Shown here: positions 43,736-54,840 of the stretch, piece after piece | Layout of the letters: each line of letters opens with the position of its first letter | Numbering within the stretch: position 1 is the stretch's first letter | DNA from: Doris montereyensis | Taxonomy: Eukaryota; Mollusca; Gastropoda; Nudibranchia; Dorididae | Assembly: GCA_037039925.1 (NCBI GenBank) | Contig: JAXRKP010000801.1 | Span: forward strand, 91,001-155,000 | Reading direction: 5' to 3' | DNA: 64,000 bases | Translations under genes and position numbers: made by a program | The notes under the pieces: model-generated | What the model was told of the DNA's origin: nothing | What the model saw: the letters and a program-made list of their open reading frames with translations, nothing else | Database searches by the model: none

Positions 43736-46700
43736 GTTGATGTTGCATGCTGCAAGGTTTTAAAACCTTCAGGGTTTTGTTTTAGATGTTTTACATTATA
43801 CAATGTAAATTAGAAGAGTCCTCAGGAAAAGTTCTTGAAAAAGTTTACATTATAGGAGTCTTCAGGAAAAGTTCTTGAGAAAGTTTACCTTATAGGAGTC
43901 TTCAGGAAAAGTATGTCTCTGTCAGTGAAAGGATGTGTGAATTTCATACTGCTTAGAAGATATTAAATCATTTAACTATTTATTAATGTTTTGAGAATGA
44001 ATATTTTGATTAAATCCACTTGTCATGTGTGTCTGAGTATCTTGAGGATATAAAAGAATATGTTAAAAGAAATAATCAGATTATTATCAGGAAGAGATAA
44101 CGAATGTAGACTTGGAAATAAATAACACTTCATCACAATACTTTAAATTATGAGCAAGAGATTTTCCCATTTGCTTTTCAGGACATTTGTATGTCTGGAA
44201 GTTTCATCAGAGGATACATGTTTCCCAGACTACATCAAAGCTGTCGATAAAAAGTTTTGCAGAATTCAAACTCCAGGCTTATTATGAGGCAGGATATAGT
44301 GTTTTCTATTTTAATTACTGCTTGTTGGTCTTCTTTTTCTTGGCAGGGGGTGGGAGAGGGGGGGTTATGTGTGTAGGTCCTCAGAGAATACTACTATAGG
44401 CCCTGCTTCTTTTCTTTCCCTCTTTTACATGTCTTTCATCTTGCTGTTTTCGTCTTTTAATTTTAATTTATCTATGGTGGATAGGGTGACTTCAGATTAA
44501 ACAAACAGGTGTTCATTGTCATTTACTTATTTGTTCATGTGTTTTCTGCTAGCTTGATTAGTGTTTTCTTTGTAATGTCTTGTTCTCTTGTTTTGATCTC
44601 AAGGTTTAATATGATGATATGTTGAATTCACTGGTTTCGTCAAGCATGTTAACATAACCCTAATAATTCAAATGTAGTTGAATAGGGGAGACGTTTTTGT
44701 CAGAGAGAGATAAAAATGGGAGAGAGCAAGGCTGCAGAAGCGTCACAAGTTAATATCTTGTGTTGGAAAAATGAACTCAATATCCGTAATTCCTTTTGAT
44801 TTTGAGCATTTAATGAAAAAGTGTTAAATAAAGTCATAAAAAGCCTATAACTATATCCAGATATTTTGAATTTGTTTGTCATTTATTAATGAACTTGGAA
44901 GACTTATCAAGGCTGGCTAAATAAAGGAGAGAGATTTCAAAACCATTCAACAACAATGGCTAGCAGTAGCACTGGGTGAACCTATGCTGCCAGTTCAGTT
45001 AGTGCCAAAGAAATGTTTTCAATTTGAGCATCAGCAAAATTACAATGAGAATCCTTTAGGCCTGTTTGTCTCCAAAAAAGTTTATCAAAGGCAGTTGCTG
45101 TTTATGGAGGGCAGATCTCTTCCTGGTTTCTAATGCTGGCATCCATTTGCCGGTGGGTCGTGTGGGAAAACTCTTTAAATTAATTGTTATGAAACACAAC
45201 ATTGGATATAGCATTGCTAAGATTAAAAAACTAGGACTTCATGGTCCTAAGTGTGGCAGCCTTACAACTAGGCCATACACTATAAATTTTGTCTCTAAAC
45301 AGAGAAGTATGTACAGAAACAGTAGTCATCCAGATTTCATAATTGAATATTAGTTCTGGTTTTCACGTTGAATCAATTCTAGCTTATGACTAAGTCTTGT
45401 ATATAATGTAAGCAGAATTCACATTCAGGTGGAAGAGTTTTGATGATTTTGTCCGATATAAAATCTCCTTTAAATGTCTTCAAACAGTCCTTTAAGATCC
45501 TCAGTTTTAGATTCGTCAATTTTTTTTTTTTTTTACATGAAACATGAATTCTGTGTATCAATTGATTGATATTATATATATATATATCTATTTACTTGTC
45601 TCTCTGCCTTGTGAATGTAGAAATATAAAAGATAAAAGACAAAGATGGATTCAATAGTCAGCATCCCCGCACAAGTGCAGGCTCACCGACTGTACATCAT
45701 TTATGCCCCAGCAGGCCATTTCATTCAAAGTCCTTCTCAACTCTCTAGGGGTCCACAGTTGTGAAAACAACCCACCTGTGCCAGCCGTGTGGCTTTTAAC
45801 CAGTATCTCTGTGATTACCAAGCTCACAACATTACGGTTCAGCTCCAATTCCTCCATGTATTACATGTATACACACATGTATATATAACTTTCATGTGTT
45901 ATTCTCTTACAGAATCCATCGTTTCACATCAGCATTGGCTGGTGCCTGGGTGATGTCTGTGATAAAATCTCTGATGACAAATTGTTAGCTGCGAAGGTAT
46001 GGTATGTGTTTTAGTGAAATGTGACACTCTAGTCAGTCTGACTTCAAATTTTTCAGGATGCTTTTTGTATGGTTTGGAAAGTATGCCTACTTTGTTATAT
46101 TTGCTTTTACTTTTACTTTTTTTTAGACTCTGCAGAGTTAGTGAACCATTGTGCCCAAGCAAATTGTGACAAGGGGCAAAATTCTCTGTTTTCATCCCTA
46201 TTTGATTGTAATCTCAGAATTTTTCATACGATTTTTATTCTGTAAATACGTGTATTGGGATTATTTTGGGCCTGGTTACATCTCGTACAAGTTTTTATGT
46301 TCATCACCTATTGATTGTATGGGCTTAGAGGTCGTGTCCATAGCCTCCGTCTCTGTCTACAGAAAAAGTGAGGTCTGCTTCAACTTTATTATTTTACCAC
46401 TAGGCTTGTCCACAGCAGCCAGACCGCTAAGACCAGACTTTTCCGGCTTTCGCAGAGTCTGGGTGGCGTCAAGTATGCCAAACATTTTCTGGTCTGTGCG
46501 GACAGAAAAGAGGAGTGTCACCTGTGTATTCATTTCAATTTCATATTGTCAAAATGCAATAATGCATACCAATCAATTATTGGTTGCATTTCAATCAAAA
46601 CAACTGTTTCTGATGATTAGTGGATATTCCCTCCTCTTCATTTGACTAGATTCTTGGACGTTTGTTTTGAAACACGTCTGTTTATTTTCAATAAAGGCAT

Positions 46701-47409
46701 TTATAACAAAGTACTGATCTTATCTTAGTGTGACCACCAATCTTTTCTTTGGTGAAATTAATTTCCTTCAGTTTGTGTTTTGTTTCTGTAGCCCTGTGCC
46801 ACATAACTTCAGCAAGGATTGAAATGTTGTTTCTCATTCGAAAGTATTCCAAATATTTCTCATCGTCAGCAAATATTTGGGGCAACAGTTTGAATTCTCC
46901 CAAAGCTCCCCCGATCTTTACAAATTGGGTGAACCCAGTGACGTCGTTTGGATGCTAGGGATTTTCTTCTGTACCACCATGGCAGAAAAATCTTTGCGCT
47001 CCATTTGAGCGCCATGTTGCAACCGGTCAAAAACGGGCAAACTGTACACACCCTGTAGACGCGAGGTAACTGCACTTTTCTGTCCATACTTTTTTTCTGG
47101 CCCGCAAAAAGTATGGTCTGTGCGGGGGCTGTGGACACGACTCTCTTTATGTATGTTTCATTCAGATGTATCTGACTCTGACATAATTTACTTTTAGCTC
47201 ATGTGTTTGGACTCATTCAGTCAACAATTACTGCTTTCATGTTTTGTTTTAGATTTTTTTAAAATTATTGCTTTCCTGTCATCTCACAGGAAATGCTTGC
47301 AACATTCTCTGCAGTGAATCCTGATCTCAGTGTTGTCTTTGCCAATCAGATCTGTTGCCAATCTGGAAACAAGTCTTTCCTTATACCTTTAATAGATACA
47401 GATGTTTGA
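38344..47409 (+). CDS. USB1: U6 snRNA phosphodiesterase USB1 (Mpn1), seven coding exons
   Basis: Exons: 38344-38570, 39365-39537, 41382-41559, 43332-43385, 44182-44288, 45913-45996, 47290-47409. Predicted product is about 313 residues (human about 265). USB1 is a nuclear 2H-type exoribonuclease that trims the oligo(U) tail of U6 snRNA and leaves a protecting 2',3'-cyclic or 3' phosphate. Both catalytic HxS motifs are visible: H-I-S at ~163-165 (QYHISLSR) and H-I-S at ~251-253 (SFHISIGWCLGD). The conserved FPHVEGNWATHVF, VVIRHHWI and CCQSGNKSFLIPL are also visible. The start at 38344 (MSCLVAYGNTSSE) matches the usual USB1 N-terminus. Exon 5 contains a one-base frameshift and its best donor is GC, not GT. 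Without that correction the product would stop after ~VDKKFCRIQTPGLL and lose the second motif. The surrounding conservation argues for an active gene with a sequencing indel. Confidence 0.93.
38811..38895. repeat. Direct duplication of ~42 bp
   Basis: GTGCCAAGGATTTCAACTGG...TCTGGATCAGAC...GTTGGTAA occurs twice back to back in USB1 intron 1. Confidence 0.85.
39365..39537 (+). CDS. USB1: USB1 exon 2
   Basis: A TACTTTTCAG acceptor is followed by KVSHPKTEKHQALALPPAI and VRSFPHVEGNWATHVFIP, the conserved entry into the 2H fold. It ends in phase 1 at GTGAAA. It is 173 nt. Confidence 0.92.
39616..40860. mobile_element. TA-flanked TIR transposon (pogo/Tigger-like) in USB1 intron 2
   Basis: Termini CAGTAATGACTGCGTAAATG and the complement of CAGTAGTGACCGCCTAAATG, flanked by intact TA (39614-39615, 40861-40862). 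The subterminal motif GGGCATTTAGGCGAAAC recurs at both ends. The interior of 1.2 kb has no recognised transposase. Several overlapping minus-strand frames occur at 40091-40661 without motif. Confidence 0.78.
41382..41559 (+). CDS. USB1: USB1 exon 3 (first HxS motif)
   Basis: It opens at VPEEDKFTSFVSRILKAF and carries the first catalytic motif QYHISLSRTVVIRHHWIDSL, ending in phase 2 at GTAAAC. It is 178 nt with correct phases on both sides. Confidence 0.95.
42826..43130 (+). mobile_element. SINE family B, full-length copy in USB1 intron 3
   Basis: The head GGACTCAGTAGTCCAGAGGCAAGGTGTCGGCCTCTCATCC with B-box-like GAGTTCGAATTTGAGCC is followed by CCTGGTCCAGGTAGGTGG, GGAGGTCCCGTGTACAGATCAC, AAGATCCTTTGGCTGTTTACAGGGCAGTCC and the tail TCACCTTAGTTGTGGATGTGAGTAAATCAAATCAAA. 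Best full copy in the window. Confidence 0.8.
43332..43385 (+). CDS. USB1: USB1 exon 4
   Basis: A TTTTTTTACAG acceptor starts SCFADITSVKLFPNDEKTR, matching the family strand that precedes TxxGLEV. It is a 54-nt exon in phase 2 that ends at GTACAG. Confidence 0.88.
43484..43736. repeat. (TAC)n microsatellite in USB1 intron 4
   Basis: About 250 bp of ACT/TAC with TGC interruptions. Confidence 0.97.
43812..43915. repeat. 46-bp tandem repeat, ~2.5 units
   Basis: GGAAAAGTTCTTGARAAAGTTTACMTTATAGGAGTCTTCA repeats at 43828, 43870 and 43912 in USB1 intron 4. Confidence 0.8.
44182..44288 (+). CDS. USB1: USB1 exon 5 (frameshift; GC donor candidate)
   Basis: A TTGCTTTTCAG acceptor starts TFVCLEVSSEDTCFPDYIKA. 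Near 44247-44257 (GATAAAAAGTTTTGC) the frame must shift by one base to continue as AEFKLQAYYE, which aligns with the family's EEFxLxxFYQ. After that shift the exon can end at GAG with a GC dinucleotide at 44289-44290, joining N-P-S-F-H of exon 6 in phase. No suitable GT donor was seen at this position. Confidence 0.75.
44371..44510 (+). mobile_element. SINE family A, partial copy
   Basis: The plus strand GGTCCTCAGAG...CCTCTTTTACATGTCTTTCATCTTGCTGTTTTCG, then ...AGGGTGACTTCAGATTAAACAAACA. It is a diverged body and tail inside USB1 intron 5. Confidence 0.5.
45620..45862 (+). repeat. Interspersed repeat family D, copy in USB1 intron 5
   Basis: AAAGACAAAGATGGATTCAATAGTCAGCATCCCCGCACAAGTGCAGGCTCACCGACTGTACATCATTTATG...CAGCAGGCCATTTCATTCAAAG. 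The complement of the same text occurs at 19900-20020, and the start of it at 3249-3320. Confidence 0.6.
45913..45996 (+). CDS. USB1: USB1 exon 6 (second HxS motif)
   Basis: TTCTCTTACAG acceptor, then NPSFHISIGWCLGDVCDKIS and a GTATGG donor. It is 84 nt, phase 0 on both sides, and carries the second catalytic histidine and serine. Confidence 0.94.
46331..47141. mobile_element. TIR element in USB1 intron 6
   Basis: The left end GTCGTGTCCATAGCCTCCG matches the complement of the right end (GGGGGCTGTGGACACGAC, ending 47141) with few mismatches. Further inverted similarity continues inward. The interior is 0.8 kb without coding potential. Target duplication is unclear, so the superfamily is left open (hAT- or P-like possible). 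Confidence 0.55.
47290..47409 (+). CDS. USB1: USB1 terminal exon
   Basis: TCATCTCACAG acceptor, then EMLATFSAVNPDLSVVFANQ and CCQSGNKSFLIPLIDTDV, stop TGA at 47407-47409. The SGNKxFxxPL ending is a USB1 signature. A candidate poly(A) signal AATAAA lies at about 47670-47675. Confidence 0.93.
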   Translation, partial: EMLATFSAVNPDLSVVFANQICCQSGNKSFLIPLIDTDV

Positions 47410-49360
47410 CGGACTAAACTCCTGGTGATGATCAAAGATGAAGAAGACAGTGGTGCAAGTAACAAATGAAGCGAAGGAGTTAATGTGTAACTCATTTTAC
47501 CTGCAGACTGAGTATTCTTTATCTAAGCCATCAGAATTGCCATAAAGTTACAAAATCACCCACAACTACTCTGCTTTTCAACAACATGTAGTATTACAAA
47601 AAAACTCTGTCTTCATACGGCTTTTTAAACAGGAGTCCCCTTGACATTTATAAATGTTGCATCTGCTTTAATAAACTCAAAACAGTGGAAAATGCTAGGC
47701 TGATGTCCCCAAGCCAGGCATGTTGTGTAAGGGGAGACAAATCAAATGAATTTTCACTCTTTGATTGCTCTAGTTCAACTTATGTCAATGTTTCTCTTCA
47801 TAGGACCGAATGTGATCTTTGACATGACATATTATGTCGAATGTTGAATATCACTGAGAAAAATTATGATTTTTTTCCATGGGTCGAGCTTCTTTTAATT
47901 TCTGGAATGGTTTCCCGTCTTCGACTTGCTCCGTGAGTTTCCAACCATTCGGTCAGTATAAATATAGATTAGAAGTCCCTCATTTTGTAAAAAATATTCC
48001 CAACCTCTTTGCATTAGAAATATTGTAAGTTACTTTATGAAAGGCTTAGCAACTAAAGCATTAAAGCCTGTAAATAAGAACAAAGAAGTATTAGTATGAT
48101 TGATGACAAATACACACATAAAAAGGAGGAAAGAAACACATAAAATATTCTTCCCTCACTAGACCGAGAAGTCTCAAATTGGTGATTGTTATACCTGAAT
48201 TTGCATTTTTAATTCAGTGGGTTACCATTGGGTTTCTAAGGTTTTGACTATCTTTTTCCCACACACTGTCCAAAATTTATCTGCAATCATTTTAATGTGA
48301 ATCGTTGTGGACAGACAGAATGAATTGCTACGGACAGACACGAGGAAGACTGGCGGTGTCTTTTTATTTCTTATTTTGGCGGTTGCTTTTGTTTCATTTG
48401 CTTTTCTTTTGTGTGTGTTGGGGGGAGGGAAAAGGGTATTACTTTGTTTTGGGTTTTTTCTTTATTTTTCTTCATATTAGGGGGGGGGGGGGGGGGTTGG
48501 CAAGGCAAGGTTGGCATAGAGGGGTAGGTTTGTATATATATGTGTGTATGCGTGAATACTTGTGTATGAATATCCCTTTTCTGGGAAAGTAGACTAGTGG
48601 AACCATTGAATTGTAAACATGTAAAATCTATGGGATTTATCCTGATTTGTAAGACGAATTATTAAAGGTTAAATGTAAAGCGTCATTGAGCACTTATAAG
48701 GATATTGGCGTTGTATGAAAACTTTCTTTTCTTTCTTTTTACGTTATTGATCCTTCAAATATAGATCTTATTCAATTTCATATCATTTTTTTAAAGACAA
48801 TTTGATATTTGTGCAGTTATGTAGGCCTACACAGACCTTTTTTTTCTATTGAATTTTCAGGTTGTTTTTTTCTTCAATTTTTGTTATTGTTGTTGTTGTT
48901 GGTTTATTTGTGTGTTAGCAAGCAAACATACAAAAGGAGTTCTTTGCCTTTCAATTCATGTATTATATATATTTTTCTTTCTTTGCGATTTATTTGAGTT
49001 GATATCCCACCTGTAATCATCTCCTTACTTTCATGTCAACTTTGATACCACCAGTGAATTCAAACTATCCAGCGCTGCGATACAGCCTATAGTTTCAAAC
49101 TTGCCGTTGGATTTTCTGTATCTTAAGCAAACTCTTTTACTTTTTTCTTTTGCATTTTTCTTTTTTTAGGATTGTCATTAGTTCATTGTATTCTGTTTAT
49201 TCACTTCATACCTTCTTATTGTATCATCTTTTTTATTTCTTGTGTTCGTTTTTCATTTTTTATCTTATCTACCTGTCATTTGTAGTATGTTCCTCTCCTC
49301 CTTTCTTAATTTCTTCTACTCTTTGCTGTGCGTTAGTTCCCCTCTTCTTACGACATATTA
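47410..49360. other. USB1 3' flank, no further gene recognised
   Basis: Contains a candidate poly(A) signal at ~47670, poly(G) at 48481-48496 and T-rich sequence. A retroelement-like 3' end TTAAATGTAAAGCGTCATTGAGCACTTATAAGG lies at 48670. Confidence 0.4.
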
Positions 49361-49364
49361 TGTT

Positions 49365-49496
49365 ACAATTATGTGTGGTCCATTGGCTTTCACTCTTTAG
49401 CTTGTCTTTCAACTTGCTATTTCTCTTAATTCATCCTGAGATCACTGCACATGGTACATGGGGTGAAATTCAATTAAACAAATAAACAAACAAATG
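49365..49496 (+). mobile_element. SINE family A, partial copy
   Basis: The plus strand has the body ending CAACTTGCTATTTCTC, TTAATTCATCCTGAGATCACTGC, GGGGTGAAATTCAATTAAACAAATAAACAAACAAA, as in other copies of the family. Confidence 0.6.
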
Positions 49497-49499
49497 TGC

Positions 49500-52115
49500 G
49501 GTCCATATTATGTTGTTTGGCAAAGGGTTAAATCTGAAGCCAGACATGTGTTTGCTTTGGTCTTGATTTTACAGAGTACTGCCGATGTGCAATTCATTGC
49601 TCACCCTCTCCTCTAAGGCATTTTTATTTAGGAAAGCGGCAACAAGTAAAATATTTTGTTCTCATGGTCATAGTAAGTGTTATTTTAACATTGGGCTACC
49701 TACTTTTGAAAAAAATGTTTTTACATATAATTTTCATGTTCTGTTACTTGTAGATAAACAAGATTTAATTGCCGTTGTATGAGAATCAACTGATTCTTGT
49801 GTAAGCTCTAACATTTATATATCAACTATGTTTTTAAGAGGGAAAAAACAAGGAGCTTACTGTTGGTCAAGACTGAGAATCTCAAACTTCTCTTCAACTC
49901 CCTAACCATTTACAACACAAAAAATGTTAGATTAATAATGTCATATTCATTAATTTGTTATCAATACAGTCTTTTATAAATTTCATTTTCATTTCACAAT
50001 TCTGTTGAATAAAATGTTGTTTGATCTACACGCTTTTTGTTGTTGACTTTTTCATTCATTGTTTTGAAGGTTGTAAGGGACCTGTTTCATTCCTGAAGCA
50101 ACATGGTGTCTTTTATACTGCTCATCATCACAGTATATGAAGTACCCCTAGACACGCCTATGTTTAAGAAACAATGTAAATAAACAAAGAATGGACAGAA
50201 ATATTTGCTTAAACCTAGTGAAATGATTGAATTTCAGAAAGAACACTTTTGAGACATGACCCGAAAGTAGTCTAAAATCACTAATAAAATTATGGATGAA
50301 GGAATTAGATTAGAAAATAGATTTATCAAGCTGATTCTTGTGGCTCGAAGTCCAGCCACCGAAGATGAAAGCAGCTTGATTGATTTTTCCAGCAAGAAAT
50401 AGGGAAAGAGTTAAGCCTGCATTGCTCAGCATTCAACTCATGATAAAAAATGCTTAACAAGCAATTATTTTATTTCAGACAAATATTATTTATTAAGTTT
50501 TTTCTTTTCTTTAGAGAAAGCAAAAAAAGAAAGCGAGAGAAACAGACAAAGAGAGGAGGCAGAGTGAATTAAAGAATATCAACTCTTTGCTTTTGACATT
50601 TAACATAATAGACAAATAACAAATAGAAACGTTTTCTTCTTATGGTCGTTGGCAAACAGCTCTAAAATGCTGGATCAATGAACGAAGTATTTCAGTATAT
50701 CATGTCAGCTCTGAAAATAAAATTTTCTCCATTTCTGTCAGAAGCTAAGAGAACGCATTCCAGAGAGAAAAGTAAATAAGTGCATATATATGAAAACTCG
50801 CACATGCAGACAGAGTAAGTATCTGTATTAAATGGAGATAAATACATTTCCAGGAAACAGGAAAATAATTAACTGAGAATTTTTGCACCTCCCATTCACT
50901 GACTGACATGTCAAATGCTGGATGAAAAGTACATATCTGGCACATCATATCTTGTTCTCATGATTGTCTCAATGGTAACAACAATGATTGACATTGACAA
51001 TGATGTAAACAATGACAATATTCAGTGTACTCATGCCTTCATGTAGCATGTATACCCAACAACAGCATAACCAGTACTATTGCTAGCTATACATACCCTT
51101 CAATCAAACACTTATTATTATGCCATCTATGAAAAAAAAAGTTAAATCAAAATATTTAGCCAACATAATTTTTCCTTCACTAGCGATACATCTAGCTCGG
51201 ACTTATCATTGCTAGGATTTGAATCCTGACCTCAAGATCCCACATTCGGTGGTAACCTATCCATTCTGCTACCAACCAACACCTCTTGTGGAATCATCAT
51301 AGTCACACTGAAAATTCTTATCAAACGCAGTCTGTTGGTGTGAGAAAACCTGACACAGTGCAAGACCCTTTCAGTCAGTTTGATATTCTAGGATATTTCA
51401 ACCCATATAAAAGAATACTTTTCAATTACGTCTTTCAAATGATTTTGATTCCAGGCGACACATTGAAATGACTGACTTAAATTTCTCAGCGAAAGCAAAG
51501 AGTATCCATAAAATACATCAGTGCATGGAAAGAATGCAGGCAGTCTTAGTAAAAAAAATTAGAGAAAGAAACAATTTATATCTTTAGATTTGATCAGGTT
51601 AAATAGTGTAGAACCGTTTTGCTTTCCAATATGGTAGGCCATATTATGATGAATTATGTAATAAAATATTAAAATATATGAAAATCTTTCAAGGTATGAA
51701 ACATATAATTATAAACCTTTTTTTCTCCTCAATGAACAACTATAATTCAAATTTGTTCTTAAATTTATTTATAGAATATGTTAGAAAATCATTTCATTTG
51801 GCTAGATATAAGTTTGGAAGCATCATGCAGTATTTTGTCACCCAAACAAATGTATATAACGTGAGTTTGATGGGATGACCCAAGTGAGTGCATGAAAGTA
51901 TAAATCTAAGGTAGTAATCTTAATGTGTGTAAGGTTACATGTGTTTAGTTTTTGTATGAAAACATTTATACTATACACACATTAGAAGGAATATTTAACT
52001 AGAAGGAATGATAATAAGTATTCATAAGGTCATCGTAGTTTGCTTGCCAGCCTCAGTGTGACTTCTTTCTTTTTTTTTTATGAGAATGTAACAATTTCTT
52101 CTTCCACTTTGATTT
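49500..52115. other. No gene recognised
   Basis: AT-rich. Frames of 60-70 codons are without motif. One SINE head fragment at 51190-51295. Confidence 0.5.
51190..51295 (-). mobile_element. SINE head fragment
   Basis: The minus strand has GGTGTTGGTTGGTAGCAGAATGGATAGGTTACC and B-box GAGGTCAGGATTCAAATCCTAGC, tRNA-like but isolated. Confidence 0.5.
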
Positions 52116-52119
52116 TCTC

Positions 52120-52303
52120 AGTTATTCAGCTTGATTTGATTTGATTTACCCACATCCACAACTAAGGTGAACACACACACATATATATATATATATATCT
52201 CTCTCTTTCTCTGTCTCTCTCTGTCTCTGTCTCTCTCTGTCTCTGTCTCTCTCTCTCTCTCTCTTTCTCTGTCTCTCTCTGTCTCTGTCTCTCTCTGTCT
52301 CTG

Positions 52304-52336
<33 letters not shown>

Positions 52337-52362
52337 TTCTCTGTCTCTCTCTCTCTCTGCTC

Positions 52363-52444
<82 letters not shown>

Positions 52445-52618
52445 ACTCTCTCAAACTCTCTCAGACTCTCTCTCTCTCTCTCAGGCAACTGCCTGGACAA
52501 CTTTCGGCGGGGCTGGAAGACACGACCCTTGGGTTAAGAGGCCGACACCTTTCCTCTGGACTACCGAGTCCTCAGAATCACCTTCGTTGTGGATGTGGGT
52601 AAATCAAATCAAATAAAA
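52120..52618. mobile_element. Composite SINE family B locus split by a CT microsatellite
   Basis: A minus-oriented tail (52127-52172, GATTTACCCACATCCACAACTAAGGTGA) is followed by a 300-bp AC/AT/CT tract, then a minus-oriented head (AAGAGGCCGACACCTTTCCTCTGGACTACCGAGTCC at ~52540-52573). A plus-oriented tail follows (TCACCTTCGTTGTGGATGTGGGTAAATCAAATC to 52613). The SINE interior has been replaced by or expanded into the microsatellite. Confidence 0.65.
52176..52490. repeat. AC/AT/CT compound microsatellite inside a SINE
   Basis: ACACAC, ATATAT, then CTGTCTCT higher-order runs and pure CT to 52440. Confidence 0.96.
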
Positions 52619-52689
52619 AAAACCTTTCCGTTTTGAGGCTTGTGTTGGATACTAGTCCTGTACAATTTTGCTGAAGTCGTCTCTCATGC

Positions 52690-52830
52690 CCACTCATGGG
52701 GACACAGAGGTGCAGAGGTAAGGTGTTGGCCTCTCAACCAGAAGGTTGTGGGTTCAAGTTCCGATGGTTGAAAGATTTTTGACGTTGATGCTGTGTATTA
52801 ATGAGGCGACATCTAAACAACCACCTCATA
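52690..52830 (+). mobile_element. SINE family B head fragment
   Basis: GGGGACACAGAGGTGCAGAGGTAAGGTGTTGGCCTCTCAACCAGAAGGTTGTGGGTTCAAGTTCC is a tRNA-like head with a B box. The body is lost after GGTTGAAAGATTTT. Confidence 0.65.
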
Positions 52831-53249
52831 CTAGTTCCTTTCTTCTCTTCCACAGAAATCAAATGCTCCTGGTCATACAGCAAGTAATTCAAAATGCTGC
52901 CTGTATAAGTAAATATTTCTGAAAATATACTCATACGTCATGGTTGATGTCAGTAGTCCAATGGTTATGCCGCCGGATTTAAGGAAGCTAGAACGTTTGT
53001 TCGAATACTGACAACGAATGTTTATCTAAAATCTAGATCTAATCTAAATTCTTGATTTAGAAATGTCCAACCCCGACCTGGGAATTTTCACAGACGCAGA
53101 TCTACAACAACCGTATGCACCCACCATTAACCCGATGTGCGCTCAAAATCAAATTAACTACAGGGCTACTCGACTATGAATCACATCACATGATTGTTCA
53201 CACTCTTCAATAATGCTTGATTTATCTGGTGGAAGGCCAAGCTTTATTT

Positions 53250-53545
53250 TTTTTATATTTGATTTACCCACATTCACAACTAAGGTGATTTAAATTTTGC
53301 CAAGACTGCCATGTAAATAGCCACGGGATCATTAGCGTGCACAGAGTGTTGTGATCTGCACATGGGATCTCCTTGTTATGGGAATAGGTGTCGATCCACT
53401 TACCTGGACCAGCCTGGACCAGGGGAGTGGGGGTAGAGTTTGCTTGAAAGAACTCGGGAAAATGTTTCAACCGCTGGCGGGGCTCGAACCCACTACCTTT
53501 TGGTTGAGAGGCCAACACCTTGTCTCTGCACTACCGAGTCCCAGT
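53250..53545 (-). mobile_element. SINE family B copy
   Basis: Plus strand begins with the tail complement (GATTTACCCACATTCACAACTAAGGTGATT) and ends with the tRNA-like head complement (GGGGCTCGAACCCACTACC...GAGAGGCCAACACCTTGTCTCTGCACTACCGAGTCCC). Nearly complete. Confidence 0.78.
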
Positions 53546-54394
53546 AGGCCACAGGTGAACATTCAACATAACCATAAACACAAACCATAACCTAGTCTAG
53601 GTTCTAGGCAGTAAAATAAAGTGCACAAAAACGTAGATCTAGCGTTTTGTTAATTTGGTGTTCCGCTGTCATTTTAAAATTTAGATCTCTTATATTTTGA
53701 TGTTGTATTGTTGAATGAATGTTTACTGATAACATTAACATTATTCTATTCTTCGACATCAAAATGTTTTCTTGTACGATTGTGTTTAAGAACCCTTACT
53801 TCATGGAGGTTTACATGCCTGCCAGTGTGAGTGATGTTTCTTTGAATGAATGAATGGAATGGCAGGAGTATGTAAATTTTGTGAAAATTTCTTTTGTTTT
53901 AATTGATTTTTTTTCTTGGCAGTAGATAACAAATGTATACCACTCTTTATCATTGTCTAGAAATAATTTATTCCATTCATAAACTAACCAAAGTGTCTAA
54001 TCGCTCGGTAAACCTCACGGTTATTCACTTGGACTATTTCATTCATGTAATAAATCCTTAATATATAACGATATTGTTTTGAAATAAATTATTTATATAG
54101 AATAAAAACTCAAATCAAATACAACCAGCTCTCTTAGACATATTTGAAATGAAACACCGTTTCCTTCTATCATAACTTTCCTCCATCCTTCTCATAAAAA
54201 AGTAGACATAAACACAAAAGCGATATTTTTGATATCTAGAAGAAATTGAATTCTATCAACTGACCTAGAGAATTATAAAGAAATATAATTTTAAGGATAG
54301 GAGATAACAACATATTACTATTACTGATGTTTGTTGAAGTACATGCTGTTTTTAATCCTGTACATGAAGAGGATGGTTAGTTGATAGAAGTGTC

Positions 54395-54840
54395 GTTTTT
54401 AAGCCTTTAGTATCTTACACTTACAGTGCTGATTGTGGAGGATAGAGCAGTCCATTTTAACCCTTGAGTGTATTACAGTACAGATTGAAGATAATTTGAA
54501 GATAAGGCAGCCATGTTTAACTCTTGAGTGTATTACAGTACTGATTCAGAATAATTTGAAGATAAAGCAGACGTTTTTAATTCTTGAGTGTATTACAGTA
54601 CTGATTCAGAATAATTTGAAGATAAAGCAGTCGTTTTTAACCTTTTAGTGTGTTACAGTACTGATTGAGGATAATTTGAAGATAAGGCCGTCGTTTTTAA
54701 CCCTTGAGTGTATTACAGTGCTGATTCAGGATAATTTGAGGTTAGAGCAGCCTTTTATTTAACCCTTTGGTGTGTTACAGCGCTGATTCAGAATAATTTG
54801 AAGGTAAAGCAGCCCCATTCTTTTTTAGAGCAATTTAACC
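54395..54840. repeat. 60-bp minisatellite, about 7 units
   Basis: TTGAGTGTATTACAGTACTG recurs at exactly 60-bp spacing (54464, 54524, 54584, then diverged at 54644 and 54704). Each copy is followed by GATTCAGAATAATTTGAAGA and TAAAGCAG. No coding support. Confidence 0.9.

Noticed and set aside
48305..48592. 95-codon plus-strand frame with Gly run
   Set aside because: Created by poly(G) and T-rich sequence. No motif.
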